Source of the DNA: Rutstroemia sp. NJR-2017a BVV2 | Lineage: Eukaryota; Ascomycota; Leotiomycetes; Helotiales; Rutstroemiaceae | Length of the DNA stretch: 64,000 nucleotides | Assembly (NCBI GenBank): GCA_002946415.1 | Contig: NJPS01000005.1 | Coordinates: 62,001-126,000, forward strand | Direction of reading: 5' to 3' | Shown: positions 48,823 through 60,581 of the stretch, piece by piece | Position numbering within the stretch: position 1 is the first letter of the stretch | Layout: every line of letters begins with the position of its first letter | Notes under the pieces: model-generated | Told to the model about the DNA's origin: nothing | Seen by the model: the letters and a program-made list of their open reading frames with translations, nothing else | The model's database searches: none | Position numbers and translations under genes: made by a program

Positions 48823-50631
48823 ATGACCTGGCTTCTTAATACCGTGGCTGCGAATTGTCGAGTCATACCGAAACGCAATCTTGGAGTCATCCGTCGACGA
48901 GCACTATTTCATTTCTCGTCCATGAAACGAAAACACGAAGAAGAGGAAATATCCTTCTCTAAAAGGTTGCGAGGCAAGATGGTCACCACAACTATTGAGT
49001 TGACTCCTCGGGAGAGTCAACTACGAAATCTTTTACTTGATGTTGCTCATTATATCGACGAGTCCAAGGAAATCAAAGAGAAGATCGAATTACGCTGGGC
49101 TGGAGGATGGGTTCGAGACAAGCTACTAGGCGTCCAAAGTCATGATATTGATACTGCTATCAACGCAATGACAGGATATAATTTCAGCTTGAAGTTGAAG
49201 GAGTACCTTGAGGATGCGGAAAATTTGAAGAAGCATTCCATCGAAGCTAAAGATGTCAAGAAACTTTACAAAATTGCTGCTAATCCTGAGAAGTCCAAAC
49301 ATCTAGAAACAGCTACGACAAATCTATTCCAGTTCGACATAGATTTTGTCAATCTTCGGAAAGAAACCTATACGGAAGATAGTCGGAATCCTCAGATGGA
49401 GCCTGGAACTGCGGAAGAGGATGCTCTGCGGAGGGATGCCACGATAAATGCTCTATTCTACAATCTCCACACGGATGTTGTTGAGGATTTTACAGGAGGC
49501 CTTGCAGATATGCAGAACAAACTTATTAGAACACCACTCGAGCCATATACCACTTTCAAGGACGATCCATTGCGCGTCTTACGGTTGATAAGATTTGCCA
49601 GCCGACTTGGCTTTAGCATAAATCCCGAAGCAGAGAAGTATATGGGTGACCCAGACATTATGGATGCTCTCAAGTTAAAAATTAGTCGAGAAAGAGTTGG
49701 CGTCGAGGTAGAGAAAATGCTCAAAGGTAAGCAGGAGCTACCGATTCCGATGCCCTCGATTGGTTTCTGACCATCCTTAGGAGACAATGCATGGAGTGCT
49801 CTTCATCTTATTGACAGACTCGGCTTGTATTCAACTATATTTACCGATCCTACCGCAAGTGACATCCCCAACCCAAGCACTACAAACTGGAAAGTCGTTT
49901 ATGACCTTTTGCTGCAAATGGCATCCAACGAGACACCAGGTTCTCTTTATAAAACCTTAGTTCGATCAGATGATGCCAAGTATATTTCCTGGATTCTGGC
50001 TGCGGTCGCACCATGGACAACAATTCCACCAGCGGAACCATCAAAACCTGGTGGTAAAGCTCCTCCACCCTATGGAGCTCTTGTGGCTCGGGAAGGTCTC
50101 AAAGCAGACAGCAAGCTATGTAGCATGGTCGCCGGTGCTTTCAAGCAATATACTGAAATCACAGAACTCAAAATTGCGGTCAACAAAGGCAGTGCCCATG
50201 TTCATGACCGAGGTACTATTGGCATGACGATCCGAAGATGGGAATCTCAAGGGGGACATTGGAAATCACAGGTTCTCTTTGCTATCCTTGTGGAGGCACT
50301 GAAGCTGCAGATCGCTGATGGTATGACATTAAGACTGCTATCAAATCCCAATGACTAACGTGAACTAGGATATGAGAGTCTGCTTGAAGGGTGGCAGAAA
50401 TTCATTGATCATCTTATCGCGTTGGATGTTATGGAAGCTCCAGCGATTCGAGGAATTGTTGATGGTAAATTGCTTTCAAAGACTTTGGGAGTGAAGCCGG
50501 GAATATGGATGGGACCAGCTTTGAACGTGTGCATGGAGTGGCAACTTCGAAATCCAGGGACTACGGACACAGATGCCGCCATTGATGAGGTTAGGAAAAT
50601 GAAAGAGGAGCTCAAGATACCCATGAAATGA
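48823..50631 (+). CDS. CCA1: CCA-adding tRNA nucleotidyltransferase
   Basis: Three exons, 48823-49726, 49781-50320 and 50369-50631, give 568 aa. The class II nucleotidyltransferase core is plain: GGWVRDKLLG, then HDIDTAINAM with the metal-binding DxD, the RRDATINALFYN block, FTGGLADMQNKLIRTP and the DPLRVLRLIRFASRLGF motif that helps select CTP and ATP. The enzyme adds and repairs the 3' CCA end of nuclear and mitochondrial tRNAs. The first 34 residues are basic and free of acidic residues (a likely mitochondrial presequence). A second ATG at residue 34 precedes a Lys/Arg-rich KRKHEEEE stretch, and a third lies a little further on, as in yeast CCA1, whose alternative starts give mitochondrial and nuclear/cytosolic forms. 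Confidence 0.94.
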
Positions 50632-51234
50632 ATGAAACTTTCAGTATCCAATGGATTTGACATATCAGCAGTACCATGTAGAAACCTGCTATATTCACAA
50701 ACGTATCCATTCCATGGTTCTGGACAAATGTGGTTCTGATAAAATTGATGCCTACCTTTTTCCACCATCGATCCATGAAAACCTTCATCTTGAAATCTGC
50801 AAGTCATCAATTTCACAAAGGAAGTTGACATTGGCCCGTTCTACCAGCCGAGATAGAAGTCGTTATCAGATTTTCGGTTTATTCACTCATCGTGAATTAC
50901 AGACTCAAAAACCAATTAGATTTCACCAATACGTAGGACAATGGACGAGAGAACTAAATATCCCAATTCCAAAAAAGATGAGCCTCGGCTCTATCACGGG
51001 TATGCGACGTCTATTTAAAGTTGCAGCAACCCCACAGTTTGATAACTTTTCCGTTCTTGGGCAACCTTTCCGACTATTTTGCGAGTAGAATGGAATTGGA
51101 TTGTGAGAGAACTTTCTGAAGATATATTCGATTGAATTGATGAAGCAATTCGAAAGGAGCGTCTGTTTAGTTTCGCGAGACATCAATTAGACCCAGCAGC
51201 AAGGATTCGCTCCTAGCCTCATCCAACCATAGCT
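50632..51234. other. Intergenic region with a doubtful 145-codon frame
   Basis: 603 bp between CCA1 and the next gene. An ATG frame on the plus strand at 50651-51088 (145 codons) begins 20 bases after the CCA1 stop. It has no recognised motif and would fall within the CCA1 3' UTR, so I treat it as probably non-coding. Confidence 0.35.
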
Positions 51235-51800
51235 ATGCCAGCTTTACGCCACTCGGTATCACAAGTCTTCGCCCCGCATCCGGCATTCGCTTTGCGGCAA
51301 ACGTCACCGGTTGAACCGCAGGCCCAATTCAACGAGCCGGCTTCAAAAAGAGGTACAATTACAACATATCAACAATTCAACAACGACGAGATGATTTCCT
51401 CGCTACAACCCAAACGGCCCAGCGTATGATTTCCGTTGTGCTCCTTGTCTATCTGCCATCAAACTGATGTTCTAATTCCTAGGCCCCTTCGCCATCAACA
51501 ACCGCACCACCTCCTATACCTACACCAGTCTATCAACCACCGCGCACTCAAATTGAAGCTCTACCTCCTTCGTCTACCTCTATATCTACGTCTTATGGTC
51601 TTCTCCCTCTATATACTAAAGCTGGGACACTCGTCCTCGATCCAGCAACGCGGCATCCGGTGTTCTTTACGCCTCGATTGAGGAAGACTCCAGAAGGCGT
51701 TCGTGCGCATGAGTTTGGCGAAGAGAGGACGAGGAGTCCGGTAGCCAGGGGGTATGTGTATGAGAATGGTGGCGTAGAGGAAAGAGAGTTGAAGCTGTGA
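51235..51800 (+). CDS. Small Pro-rich orphan protein, two exons
   Basis: Exons 51235-51423 and 51483-51800 join in frame across a 59-nt GTATGA...CTAG intron with TTCTAATTC before the acceptor, giving 168 aa. The N-terminus is PALRHSVSQVFAPHPAFALR. A Pro-rich linker (APPPIPTPVYQPPRTQ) leads to a more ordered stretch, GLLPLYTKAGTLVLDPATRH with PVFFTPRLRKTPEG, and a charged tail. I recognise no family. The clean intron and biased composition support a real gene. It could be a short adaptor or ribosome/mitochondria-associated protein, but nothing in the sequence shows this. Convergent with the R-SNARE gene, 344 bp away. Confidence 0.6.
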
Positions 51801-52144
51801 AAGAATGAGGAAGAGGAGATACTTTGTTTGCTATGTTATGGGACGAAATATTGTACATGGGCGTTGGGACTGGATTCGGGAAAAGATTAGTTTGTGATTA
51901 CACATATTGGCATTGCAGTGGGCGATCATTTCTTCTGTTGCTATCTTGATAGAAACATTACTAAAACAGTCATTGAAGAAACTCCTAAATATATATAATA
52001 CAATGGTAAAAGTCCTGCAACCCTAACTCCAATCTGTGGTATAGTTTTATTCTCCCAAACCCATGCCCGTCAATGAACTTCAATTTTGTGAGACCCTCTT
52101 CTCGTGCATGATCCTCCGCCGCAAGCGTTCCATCTGCACTCCAT
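51801..52144. other. Convergent 3' intergenic region
   Basis: 344 bp between two converging genes, AT-rich in the middle. Presumably both 3' UTRs. Confidence 0.4.
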
Positions 52145-52936
52145 CTATCCAACACACTTCTGCCATCCGGGCAACCCGCAGCCAAAACCAACGAATAGAT
52201 AGAGCAAAAAGATGACCACCACGGTCAACAATGCCATCAACTTGACATTCTTCCACCACATCCTCCTCCTCAATCCCTGACTTCTGATTCTGAACTCAGA
52301 CGCGCTTCCTCCCAACCTATCCGTTTTGTCAACCAACAAATCGATTCTCTCGCCCCTCTCCAATAGATTCTCAATGTTTTGACTCATGATCCCCCTCACG
52401 TTATCGATCTCTCCCTGCACGTTCTTGATCGCATCTTCCTTTCCGCCCTGCGTAGTTCCATATTCAATCATCAATTTCTTCAACTCCGAATTGAAGCTCC
52501 CCGCGCCATAACTTCCCAATTCCGAGAAATCAGTCGTAGCAGGCGGGAAAGATGCGAAGAAGCGCTTCTTGATTTCGAAAAGAAATCCGAAAGGGATGCG
52601 ACGACCAAGCGAGGCGTCAGCAATTACGAGGAATGTGAGTCCGCCGGCAGACGCCTCAGACGCGGGGTACTCGGAGGGTGCGCATGCAATATAGTGGATG
52701 AAGGAGTTGTTGTTGGTATAGGTGAGCTTTTGCGGGCTGGCATGGCTGATTTTCGGAAGGACGAGAGAGGCTAGAGAGGAGGTTTGCGAGCTGGCGGATG
52801 CGGTATGTTCGCTGAGGATAGTGGTGTTGTGAGAGATGCATGAACTGGTGTAGTATGTTAGAGAGTGGGGTGATGCTAGATCGAATCGCGACACTTACTA
52901 CATGAGAGGAGTGGGTGGAGTGGATGAGGATGCCAT
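52145..52936 (-). CDS. Longin-type R-SNARE (VAMP7/Nyv1-like)
   Basis: Exons 52899-52936 and 52145-52844, with a 54-nt intron, give 245 aa. The junction rebuilds the longin start LMYSCISHNTTILSEHT. The longin domain runs to about residue 140 (YIACAPSEYPASEAS, FLVIADASLGRRIPFGFL). The SNARE motif spans about 150-210, with the zero-layer Arg in ENLLERGERIDLLVDKTD. A C-terminal membrane anchor follows (VKLMALLTVVVIFLLYLFV) and a short lumenal tail. This architecture is VAMP7/Nyv1: vesicle fusion at endosomes and the vacuole. It is not YKT6, which lacks a membrane anchor and ends in a prenylation box. Exact fungal orthology was not tested, so I give no symbol. It diverges from SUV3 across 399 bp. 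Confidence 0.9.
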
Positions 52937-53335
52937 TGCTGATTGATTGTGTTTCAACTACCTGCAGCTACTTGTCAATGTGTTGGTTGAGTAAGCTTCT
53001 CAAATTGAGGTTGTCGATCAATGCGACTCGTGGCTGCAATCGCTTGCGATAGAACAATGGGAGCTGATGAGAGTGAAAATCGAATTTGTGGTTTCTGAGG
53101 GTGTGTGTATTGAACTGCAGGTTGTGATGTGTGATGGTGATGACGATGATGTGCAGGCACAGATCCAACTTAGCCGGCAGCCTGCACTGCAGTAACGACA
53201 GGACAGGGGCACTAGAGCGATAAGCGCCAGAAACATAAGGCAGCCACTACCTCCATGTCAAAATTATTTTCTATCGCCATGTCGCCACTATTTTGACCAC
53301 TGCTACAATTTTCCCTGTGAACTTCGACCACTGTG
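52937..53335. promoter_or_regulatory. Divergent promoter region R-SNARE/SUV3
   Basis: 399 bp between two divergent start codons. No specific site recognised. Confidence 0.4.
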
Positions 53336-55793
53336 ATGAGTTTGGTCAATAGAAGGTCAGGACAATGTACACTATGTGCGTTTCGCGCCTCAGCATGGCT
53401 GAGTCCATTTGTCTCGGACGGTGGCCGTAGGAAGTTCCACCAGTCCAGCTACAACCAAAGGGTCGCAAAAAAAGCCCCGCCGCGAAAAGTGAGTGGCCTG
53501 CCTTTTGCCATGGTAAAATATATTAATCTCTCGTAACCAGCGCGAAGATTTCTCCGCCTTGAGACGGAACATTCGATCGAGAGATGAAAATGAAGTTAAT
53601 TCATGGAAAGAATCTCGCAACACAGCCATTGCGCGCAAACCTAGCAAAGCCCGAACCAACGCAGCATTGGACAACTTCGTGCACATCACATTCAAGGAAA
53701 TCAATGGTCTGCGGACAAGGATAATCAGAATGGGTGCTCCGAGAGCACTTGGTGTGGATCTCGCATTTTCTAAAGCGGAAAAGCAGCAGGAACTGCTCGA
53801 CAATTTTGAGGATTTTATTGACAAGACGAATCAGGCTTGTGACGAAGCTATTGCGGGAGGAGATCTTAATGCGAACAAGAGTGGACTATTCTGGCAACTG
53901 AAAAACGCATTCATCACTGGGGATATCTCCGGGTTGAGAAACCAGCTTAAGTATGCTTTTATAAACTTTATGGTTACGAAAAACCTCACTCCGGAAATCA
54001 TCGAACGTCAGAAGAAGTTAGCAGATGCTCGCTATCCAGCTGAATGGTACCCCGCAACTCGAGCGATGCACAGAGAGATCCATCTCCACGTCGGGCCAAC
54101 CAATTCTGGAAAGACATACCACGCGCTCCAGAGGCTCGAGGCTGCAAATACGGGAATTTATGCCGGACCATTACGACTACTAGCCCACGAGGTCTATATG
54201 AGATTTAATGCCAAGGGTAAACCATGTGCACTTATCACTGGTGAAGAGCGACGTGTCCCTGAGGGAGTGAAAAACGTGATGAAGAGTTGCACAGTTGAGA
54301 TGGTGCCTTTAAACACCAAGGTTGAGGTTGCAGTCATTGACGAGATTCAAATGATTGGTGACGTGGACCGTGGATGGGCCTGGACTGCAGCAGTTCTTGG
54401 GGTGCAAGCCAAAGAGGTTCATCTTTGTGGTGAACTTCGAACCATCGACTTGATCAAAAAACTTTGTGCATTAACTGGGGACAAACTCATCATCCACAAA
54501 TATGAACGTCTTGGTAAACTCGAAGTCCAGCCGAGGACTCTATCTGGCCCGAAGTCACTTGAGAAGGGTGATGCTGTCATTCTCTTCTCCAGAATGGACA
54601 TTCATGCCATGAAGAAGCAGATTGAACGAGCACATCCCGACAAGAGATGTGCCGTTGTGTATGGTTCACTACCTCCAGAAACTCGTGCTCAGCAAGCCGC
54701 TTTGTTCAATGATCCTGACAATGAGTATGATTTTCTCGTTGCCAGCAACGCAATCGGCATGGGTCTGAACCTTAGTATCAAACGGATTGTCTTTAACACC
54801 GTCACCAAGTTTAATGGAACAGACCTCGAGATTCTCGAGATTCCGGACATCAAACAGATTGCTGGCCGGGCAGGTAGATTCAAAACGGCCAGTCAAGCGG
54901 TTATTCAGGGTCCAATTGATATTGATGATGGCGAAACTCCTGCGGTCGCTGAACCGGCACCACCGCCAGTTGGCTACGTCTCAACCTTCGCACACACTGC
55001 CCTTCCCATTATAAAAAGAGCTTTGCAAAAAGACGCTCCCATGATGAAAACTGCAGGCATCTTCCCACCATGGAACATGATCGAGAGCTTCTCCCAATAC
55101 TTCCCCAAAGGCACACCCCTCAGCTACATCATTCTCCGCCTCCACGAAATGTGCGAACTAAGCAGCCATTTCCACGTCTGTAGACTAAAGGAACAAGTCC
55201 AAATCGCGAACCTCATCCAAGACATCAATCTTACCATTCGCGATCGCTTGACGTTCCTCGCGGCCCCAGTCAATCTTCGTGAACCCGACGGAGAAGACAT
55301 ACTCCGTGCATTCGCTCGCTGCATTTCCGAACAGTCCAGCGGTCATCTCCTTGACATCCCCGAACTCAGGCTCGAGATCCTCGACACCTTTGATAAGCCA
55401 GTGACCCCTTTCCGTGAAATGAACATTGTTGATGCGGATCAAGAGTGGCGACGTCAGAACGAATTCGATAAAGAACGTCTCCGTGCGCTGGAAGCGGTGC
55501 ATAAACATATCACGCTGTATCTGTGGCTGAGCTATAGGTTTGCCGGCGTCTTCAAGAGCCAGGCAATGGCGTTCTATGTCAAGGGGCTGATTGAAGAGAG
55601 AATCGACGAGGGGTTGAGTAAGGTGAACGCCAGTCCGAGCGCGCTCAGGGCAATGGAAAAGAAGAGGTTGAAGATGGAGGAAAAAATGCAGAGACTGCAG
55701 GCGATGCGGGAGTTGGAGGATGAGGATGAGGATGAGGATGAGGGGGATATCCTCCCGGAGCCGGAGAAAGAAGCTCAAAAATTGGTGTTGTAA
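53336..55793 (+). CDS. SUV3: Mitochondrial ATP-dependent RNA helicase SUV3
   Basis: Exons 53336-53488 and 53541-55793 give 801 aa. The N-terminus (SLVNRRSGQCTLCAFRAS, then RRKFHQSSYNQR) is a typical basic mitochondrial presequence. Helicase motifs follow in order: Walker A GPTNSGKT at about 236-243, YAGPLRLLAHEV, motif II DEIQ at about 318, a conserved LCGELRTIDL, the motif V region ASNAIGMGLNLSIKR, and motif VI QIAGRAGRFKTASQ. The SUV3 C-terminal domain comes next. SUV3 unwinds RNA in the mitochondrial degradosome with the exoribonuclease DSS1. The tail has a short acidic (Glu-Asp)n run encoded by GAGGAT hexamers near 55720-55745. Secure assignment. Convergent with the GT2 gene. Confidence 0.95.
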
Positions 55794-56602
55794 TTCTATG
55801 TAAGTCTTGATGCGGCCTATCTGGACAGACACCGAGATGGCTTCCCGGAGGAAAAACTGCTACTACTACAGTAGTAACGCTGTATTGTGTGTGATGAAAA
55901 ATGAAGTGTATTATTATTATATTTATGAGAAATGATCAAGATACGTCTCTCAATACTCAATGCTTGTCTTCTGTGCCTGACTTCGGTTGTCTCTTCGCCT
56001 CCCTGTGTGCTTACCCTTACCAAAGACTCGACAATATCCTAGCACGATTGTTTTCTTCGGAGACTTCGCATTGACATCGCGTCCTCTGCCTTTCTTTTAG
56101 CAGCAATTTTTTCTCATCATGTGAGCGTGTCATCGAATACCAACTTGGACCCATATTGTCCTATTTCAATCTTGTGACTGATTTCGAGAGCTGTCCCTGC
56201 AATATTCCTTTCGCCTTCTAGTCTGTATATATACCCGCTTGTTATTATACTGGACTTCACACAAGGAATCTCAAATCAAACATAACTACACCCGCAAGAA
56301 GAAACGATTGAGCATAATCTAAAATGAGCAAATGAGAAATCTAGACACAGAAACTACTAGCATGAATCAACCAATCTATTAATGTTTGCAAATGTATATA
56401 TATTATTTATCTATCTCATAACACAACAAAAGCAAGATCTCCGCTATGGTTTTGGTTTTGTATATTAAGGAGTGTATATTAAGGAGTGTATATTAAGGAG
56501 TGTATATTAAGGAGTGTATATCAGGGAGTGTATTGTATGATATGGTATCGTAGCTTTTGATCGTGAAAATGTATGGAAGGAATAGGAGGGGTATCTATAT
56601 TT
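55794..56602. other. Convergent 3' region SUV3/GT2 with tandem repeat
   Basis: 809 bp without a gene. AT-rich, and contains the 14-bp tandem repeat at 56459-56528. Confidence 0.4.
56459..56528 (+). repeat. 14-bp minisatellite, five units
   Basis: TGTATATTAAGGAG is repeated four times perfectly and then once with two changes. It lies 75 bp beyond the GT2 stop codon, in its probable 3' UTR or just outside. Confidence 0.85.
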
Positions 56603-59600
56603 CTAGAAGAGTCCGAGGGCGAACTAGAGAGGGGATGTTAGTATAAGGACGAGAATGAGTGAGGGGTGGGTAAGGGGTAGATGTTAGGATTGCGAGTGGA
56701 GATGGGCGAGGATATTGGTGAGGAAAGTTAAAAGGGAGAAGTGTACGTACAGGAAGTAAAATATGGCAAGCGACTTGATTCGAAAGGGGTACAATGGCCG
56801 TGAAATCGGTAACCAGCCATCCGCGCGGTGCGTACGTTCCGAGGTAAATCATGCCTAGTCCCAAGGTTAGTATCTACACAGTCCGAAATAAAAATGCACG
56901 ACAGAAAACTACTTACCACCCATAACCGGCACAATAACCAAATACATCCACTTGAAATCTCTAACAATTTTATCCAGCCCAATCCTGAATCCACCAGCCT
57001 CGACTTCCTTCGCAGTAGCTGTCCATTCCATCTTGATGCTGAAGAAATGACACAGGATGGCGATGAGGAGGTGGAAAGAGATGCCACCGAAGAAGAGGAT
57101 GAACATCGGTGTCCATTTTGCAGTTTCCAGGACGGATTTGACGAATATCTTTTCGCCGAGACGGTGACGCAGCATGGCGAATGCGAGGGGTGACTGAGAG
57201 GGGAGTTGTTAGAGTAGGAAATGGGAGATTGGGTGGAAAGCGTGAAGTAAATGAAGGTGGGCGAGAGAAAAGAGGAGAGAACACATACGAGAACGTTGAA
57301 GATAACAGCCATTCCGACGAAGATCTTCCAACTTGTAAGGTAGAATTGATCCAAGGAGTCATTGAACCAGCCGACCATGATATAATTTGCAAGCGTAAGA
57401 GGGATGGCACAAGCGATGGCATAATCTATTGGTTGTCTTCATCAGTAATCCGCCTAGCAAAGACGATAAATTGGAAATAACAAGAAAGAATACTCACAGG
57501 TTCCGATGTAAGCTAAGATAGTTACCTTAGAAGTCAACTTAATGTCACTCCATAAGAAGCGTAAGAACAGTTTGGTGAAGGGTCCCTTCCACCATCTGTG
57601 GACGGGGTTGAAGACTAGCTCGTTGCAGCCGTATGCGTATCTAAAGGTTTATATTAGCACTGAGACTGATGCCATGCGTATGAGCAGGAGCGTAGTAGGA
57701 GATTTATTACTTTTCCCATCGAGCAAGCTCATCATAGACGGTAAGTGATACACCCTCTTTGAAGCCACCTTCATGGTACGTTGCTAATCTGACGATGAAC
57801 TTGGCCATCTGGAGTCGAAGACTCATGTCAAAATCTTCGGATACTTGGGGATTGTTAGCTGCGATAATGATCAGGGGGTAAACGACTGCGTACCATGATC
57901 TATCGTTGAGTTAGCATTTTATCATAAGTGCAGTTTCAGTAGGGCAGATCATACCATCAGACCAGAATTTCAGTTGTCCATCCTCTTCATATGCAACACT
58001 TTGCACAGCTTTCCATCTCAGAAATGCGTTGTGACCGACGAACTAAAGAAGTTAGTATCAAGAATAGTTTGCCCTCGTATTTAACCACTTACCGGAGCAC
58101 AATCACCGTTTCCGACAGCGAACATGATAGACATATAGATGAGATTTGTGAAATAAGTAACTGATTGATGTTAGAATAAAGCTGGCAGCAACATTGGGGC
58201 AGGTGTAACTCACTTCCGTTTTCGAAAGGATTGTTAGCAACTTGCATAACTCCAGAGGCATGCTGCAAAATCGCTACTTCCGGACTCTCATGCATCTCCA
58301 AAGCTCCAAGCAAGAGACAGTCCTCAGGCTAGAATTATCAGCACTTATCCACCAAGTTTGTGAACTATCACTTACCACACGAGTGTCACTGTCAATGATC
58401 AAGATAATATCACCAATACGGACATTGCCACCAGCCCAAGTTCTTCCCTCATCTTGCTCTATACAAGTATCCAGAGCCTGCTTGTAAAGCACATTCTCCT
58501 CTTCGACAGTTATGTCGTCAGTGTGACGGCCCTCAGCAGCACATTTCTCTCCGATGAGTCTAAGAAGCTCGTCTTCGACTCGGATTGAGAAGTGCAGACA
58601 GTAATTCATGTTAGAGGCTTTCTTGAATTGACCTGCTCGGATGAATCCTTCTGGGTTGTCTTGAACTTTCTTGCCTTGGTACCATTTCTTCTTACTGTGG
58701 GTGTGCTTCGGTCGAGAGCAGTATCCAATGTTGTTAAGTTCGTAGAAAGTCTTGCGTGCTCTATTTCGTATTAGCGGGTGGTTCTCTGATGAGGAGTGAG
58801 GGGGTAGTTACTCGGCTAGTTCGGGATCTACTGCTTGCATTCCATCTTCGTTAACGTAGATAGAAGCTGAACCTCCTTGTGCCTCATAGTATCGGATTGC
58901 AGCTAGAATACTTGTAACAGTGGGAATAATAACGCCTTTCAAACCCTCCTTGTAAACTGGCATCTGAATAGTGATGTGGGGTAGTTCCAGATTGGGATAT
59001 CTTCCCCTCTTCGGAGGCTTGGCTAAATCCGAATGTTAGCTGTGAGGCTATACAATTCTCATGATTCGTTCATACCGGAGTAAAATCTCGAGTTTTGTCT
59101 CACCCATGTTAATGGCCCAACAAGCTGAAATAAACTTCCCGCAATCACGACCATGAAAAACTATAGGGCTGTCGTTAGGGTTGTTTCACTATTACATCAG
59201 TGGCTTGCGGACTTACCAGGGAGAACATGACAAAGAACGGGATAACTGCGACCTATAACATGAAACATCCTATTAGAATTGTTTGCGAAGAGGGATCTTC
59301 GGTCGGATATCTTACCAATGCGAATCGGATCACGCCTCCATCCCATTCATATTCAGTTATCAGCTGAATGATGATCAGCAAAATTCCAACATCTTTATAT
59401 GTGAGTACTTACCCTCGATGCGCACAGCATCTCTACGAAGACTACTAGTGTCAACGCAAATCCAATGACTCCGGCATGTATCAACAAAAAGGGTCTCTCA
59501 GGTGGAGTAGCAGACTCTAAGTCTGGGTTGAAAATATTCTCCTTGTTTTCTTCACGTTCGATGGCTGCTTGTACAATTCCCATTTTCTCGTTAAATTCTG

Positions 59601-60581
59601 GATCTTCACTGATAGCTGATGGGGTTCGTCCTGGTGTTTGACCGGGTGTCTGCTGTGGTGGAGTCATCGATGCATATGGGGAAGTCGCTGCCATGGTTCC
59701 AATATGAGATCCCCAGATCTAAAACCTTGTAAGCCAAGTTCAAATGCTCCACATGAATACACGCTTACCAGACCAACGAGTATACCTTCCACATCCGCTC
59801 CATGTGTCAGAATGCCCTCAACAGAATCATTCCAGATCAGAACCAGTCTTTCCTCTCGCAGTATACACATGTATGATCTTTTCGATACGCCGGTTTGGCC
59901 ATCTGCAAGCTCGGCGAGATTCTGAACTATTTGTAGTCTGATTCCACGGGGATGTACTTGAAGTTCGGTCTGGAATGGAGTGATTTGATCCATCAACGCA
60001 GCAGTGATGTCAGAAGACATGGTGAAAGCAACCTTCGAATTCAGTTGCTGCATCGCGCTGTAGAAGTGATTGTCCGCATTCGGAGGTTCGGTGCAGTAGC
60101 TGCCATCTGGAAGTTTCATGGCCACACCGACCCATGATGATTCTCGAACAGTCCCGTCTTCTTCTTCGATAGGTTGTTGCCATTTTGCAGCAGCACATCG
60201 TCGTTGCAGATATTTAGCGACCTAGAAATCACCAATATATCAGTCTCAGTGCTCCTAGCAAAGATTGAAACACTCGGCCGTGGCTTTAAATGTCAATTGT
60301 ATATTGTGGAACGGAATACGTACTAGTTGGTGTCTATCACGGCTTCCTGCAGATCCTGTACTCATAATACTGTGTGGCCGCGATTGGTGTGCAGAGGCAA
60401 ATTCACTCTCAGTCTGCGATCTTGGGAGCACCGGCACACTTTGGTGTCGTTCCGCCATTGAAGGTCGAGTGGTCGTTTGTGAAGACTCAGTCATCATCTG
60501 CGACGATTCGACATGCCTGGTGCTTGATTCAACATGACTAGGAGAGGGCAAGTGAAAGTTGAATTCTTCAGAAGACGACAT
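56603..60581 (-). CDS. Membrane glycosyltransferase family 2, processive polysaccharide synthase type
   Basis: The start ATG at 60581 opens a Ser/Thr-rich N-terminus (SSSEEFNFHLPSPSH). A soluble domain follows (HFYSAMQQLNSKVAFTMS), then a first membrane segment (FLLIHAGVIGFALTLVVFVE), further membrane segments, and the GT2 core. The core has the metal-binding DSD in ILIIDSDTRV, the catalytic SEDFD in DDHVSEDFDMSL, and an acceptor-site RWEKYAYGCNELVF in place of classical QxxRW. The C-terminus has several more membrane spans (GKFVIL-type repeats absent; TSKVTILAYIGTYYAIACAI seen). About nine short introns. The last exon adds FALGLF and the stop at 56603. Such enzymes build and export a polysaccharide across the plasma membrane. 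Resemblance to fungal GT2 proteins needed for hyphal growth on surfaces is my inference. Product unknown. Confidence 0.83.

Noticed and set aside
50651..51088. 145-codon ATG frame after CCA1.
   Set aside because: Starts 20 bases after the CCA1 stop, no motif, no sign of its own promoter; more likely 3' UTR.
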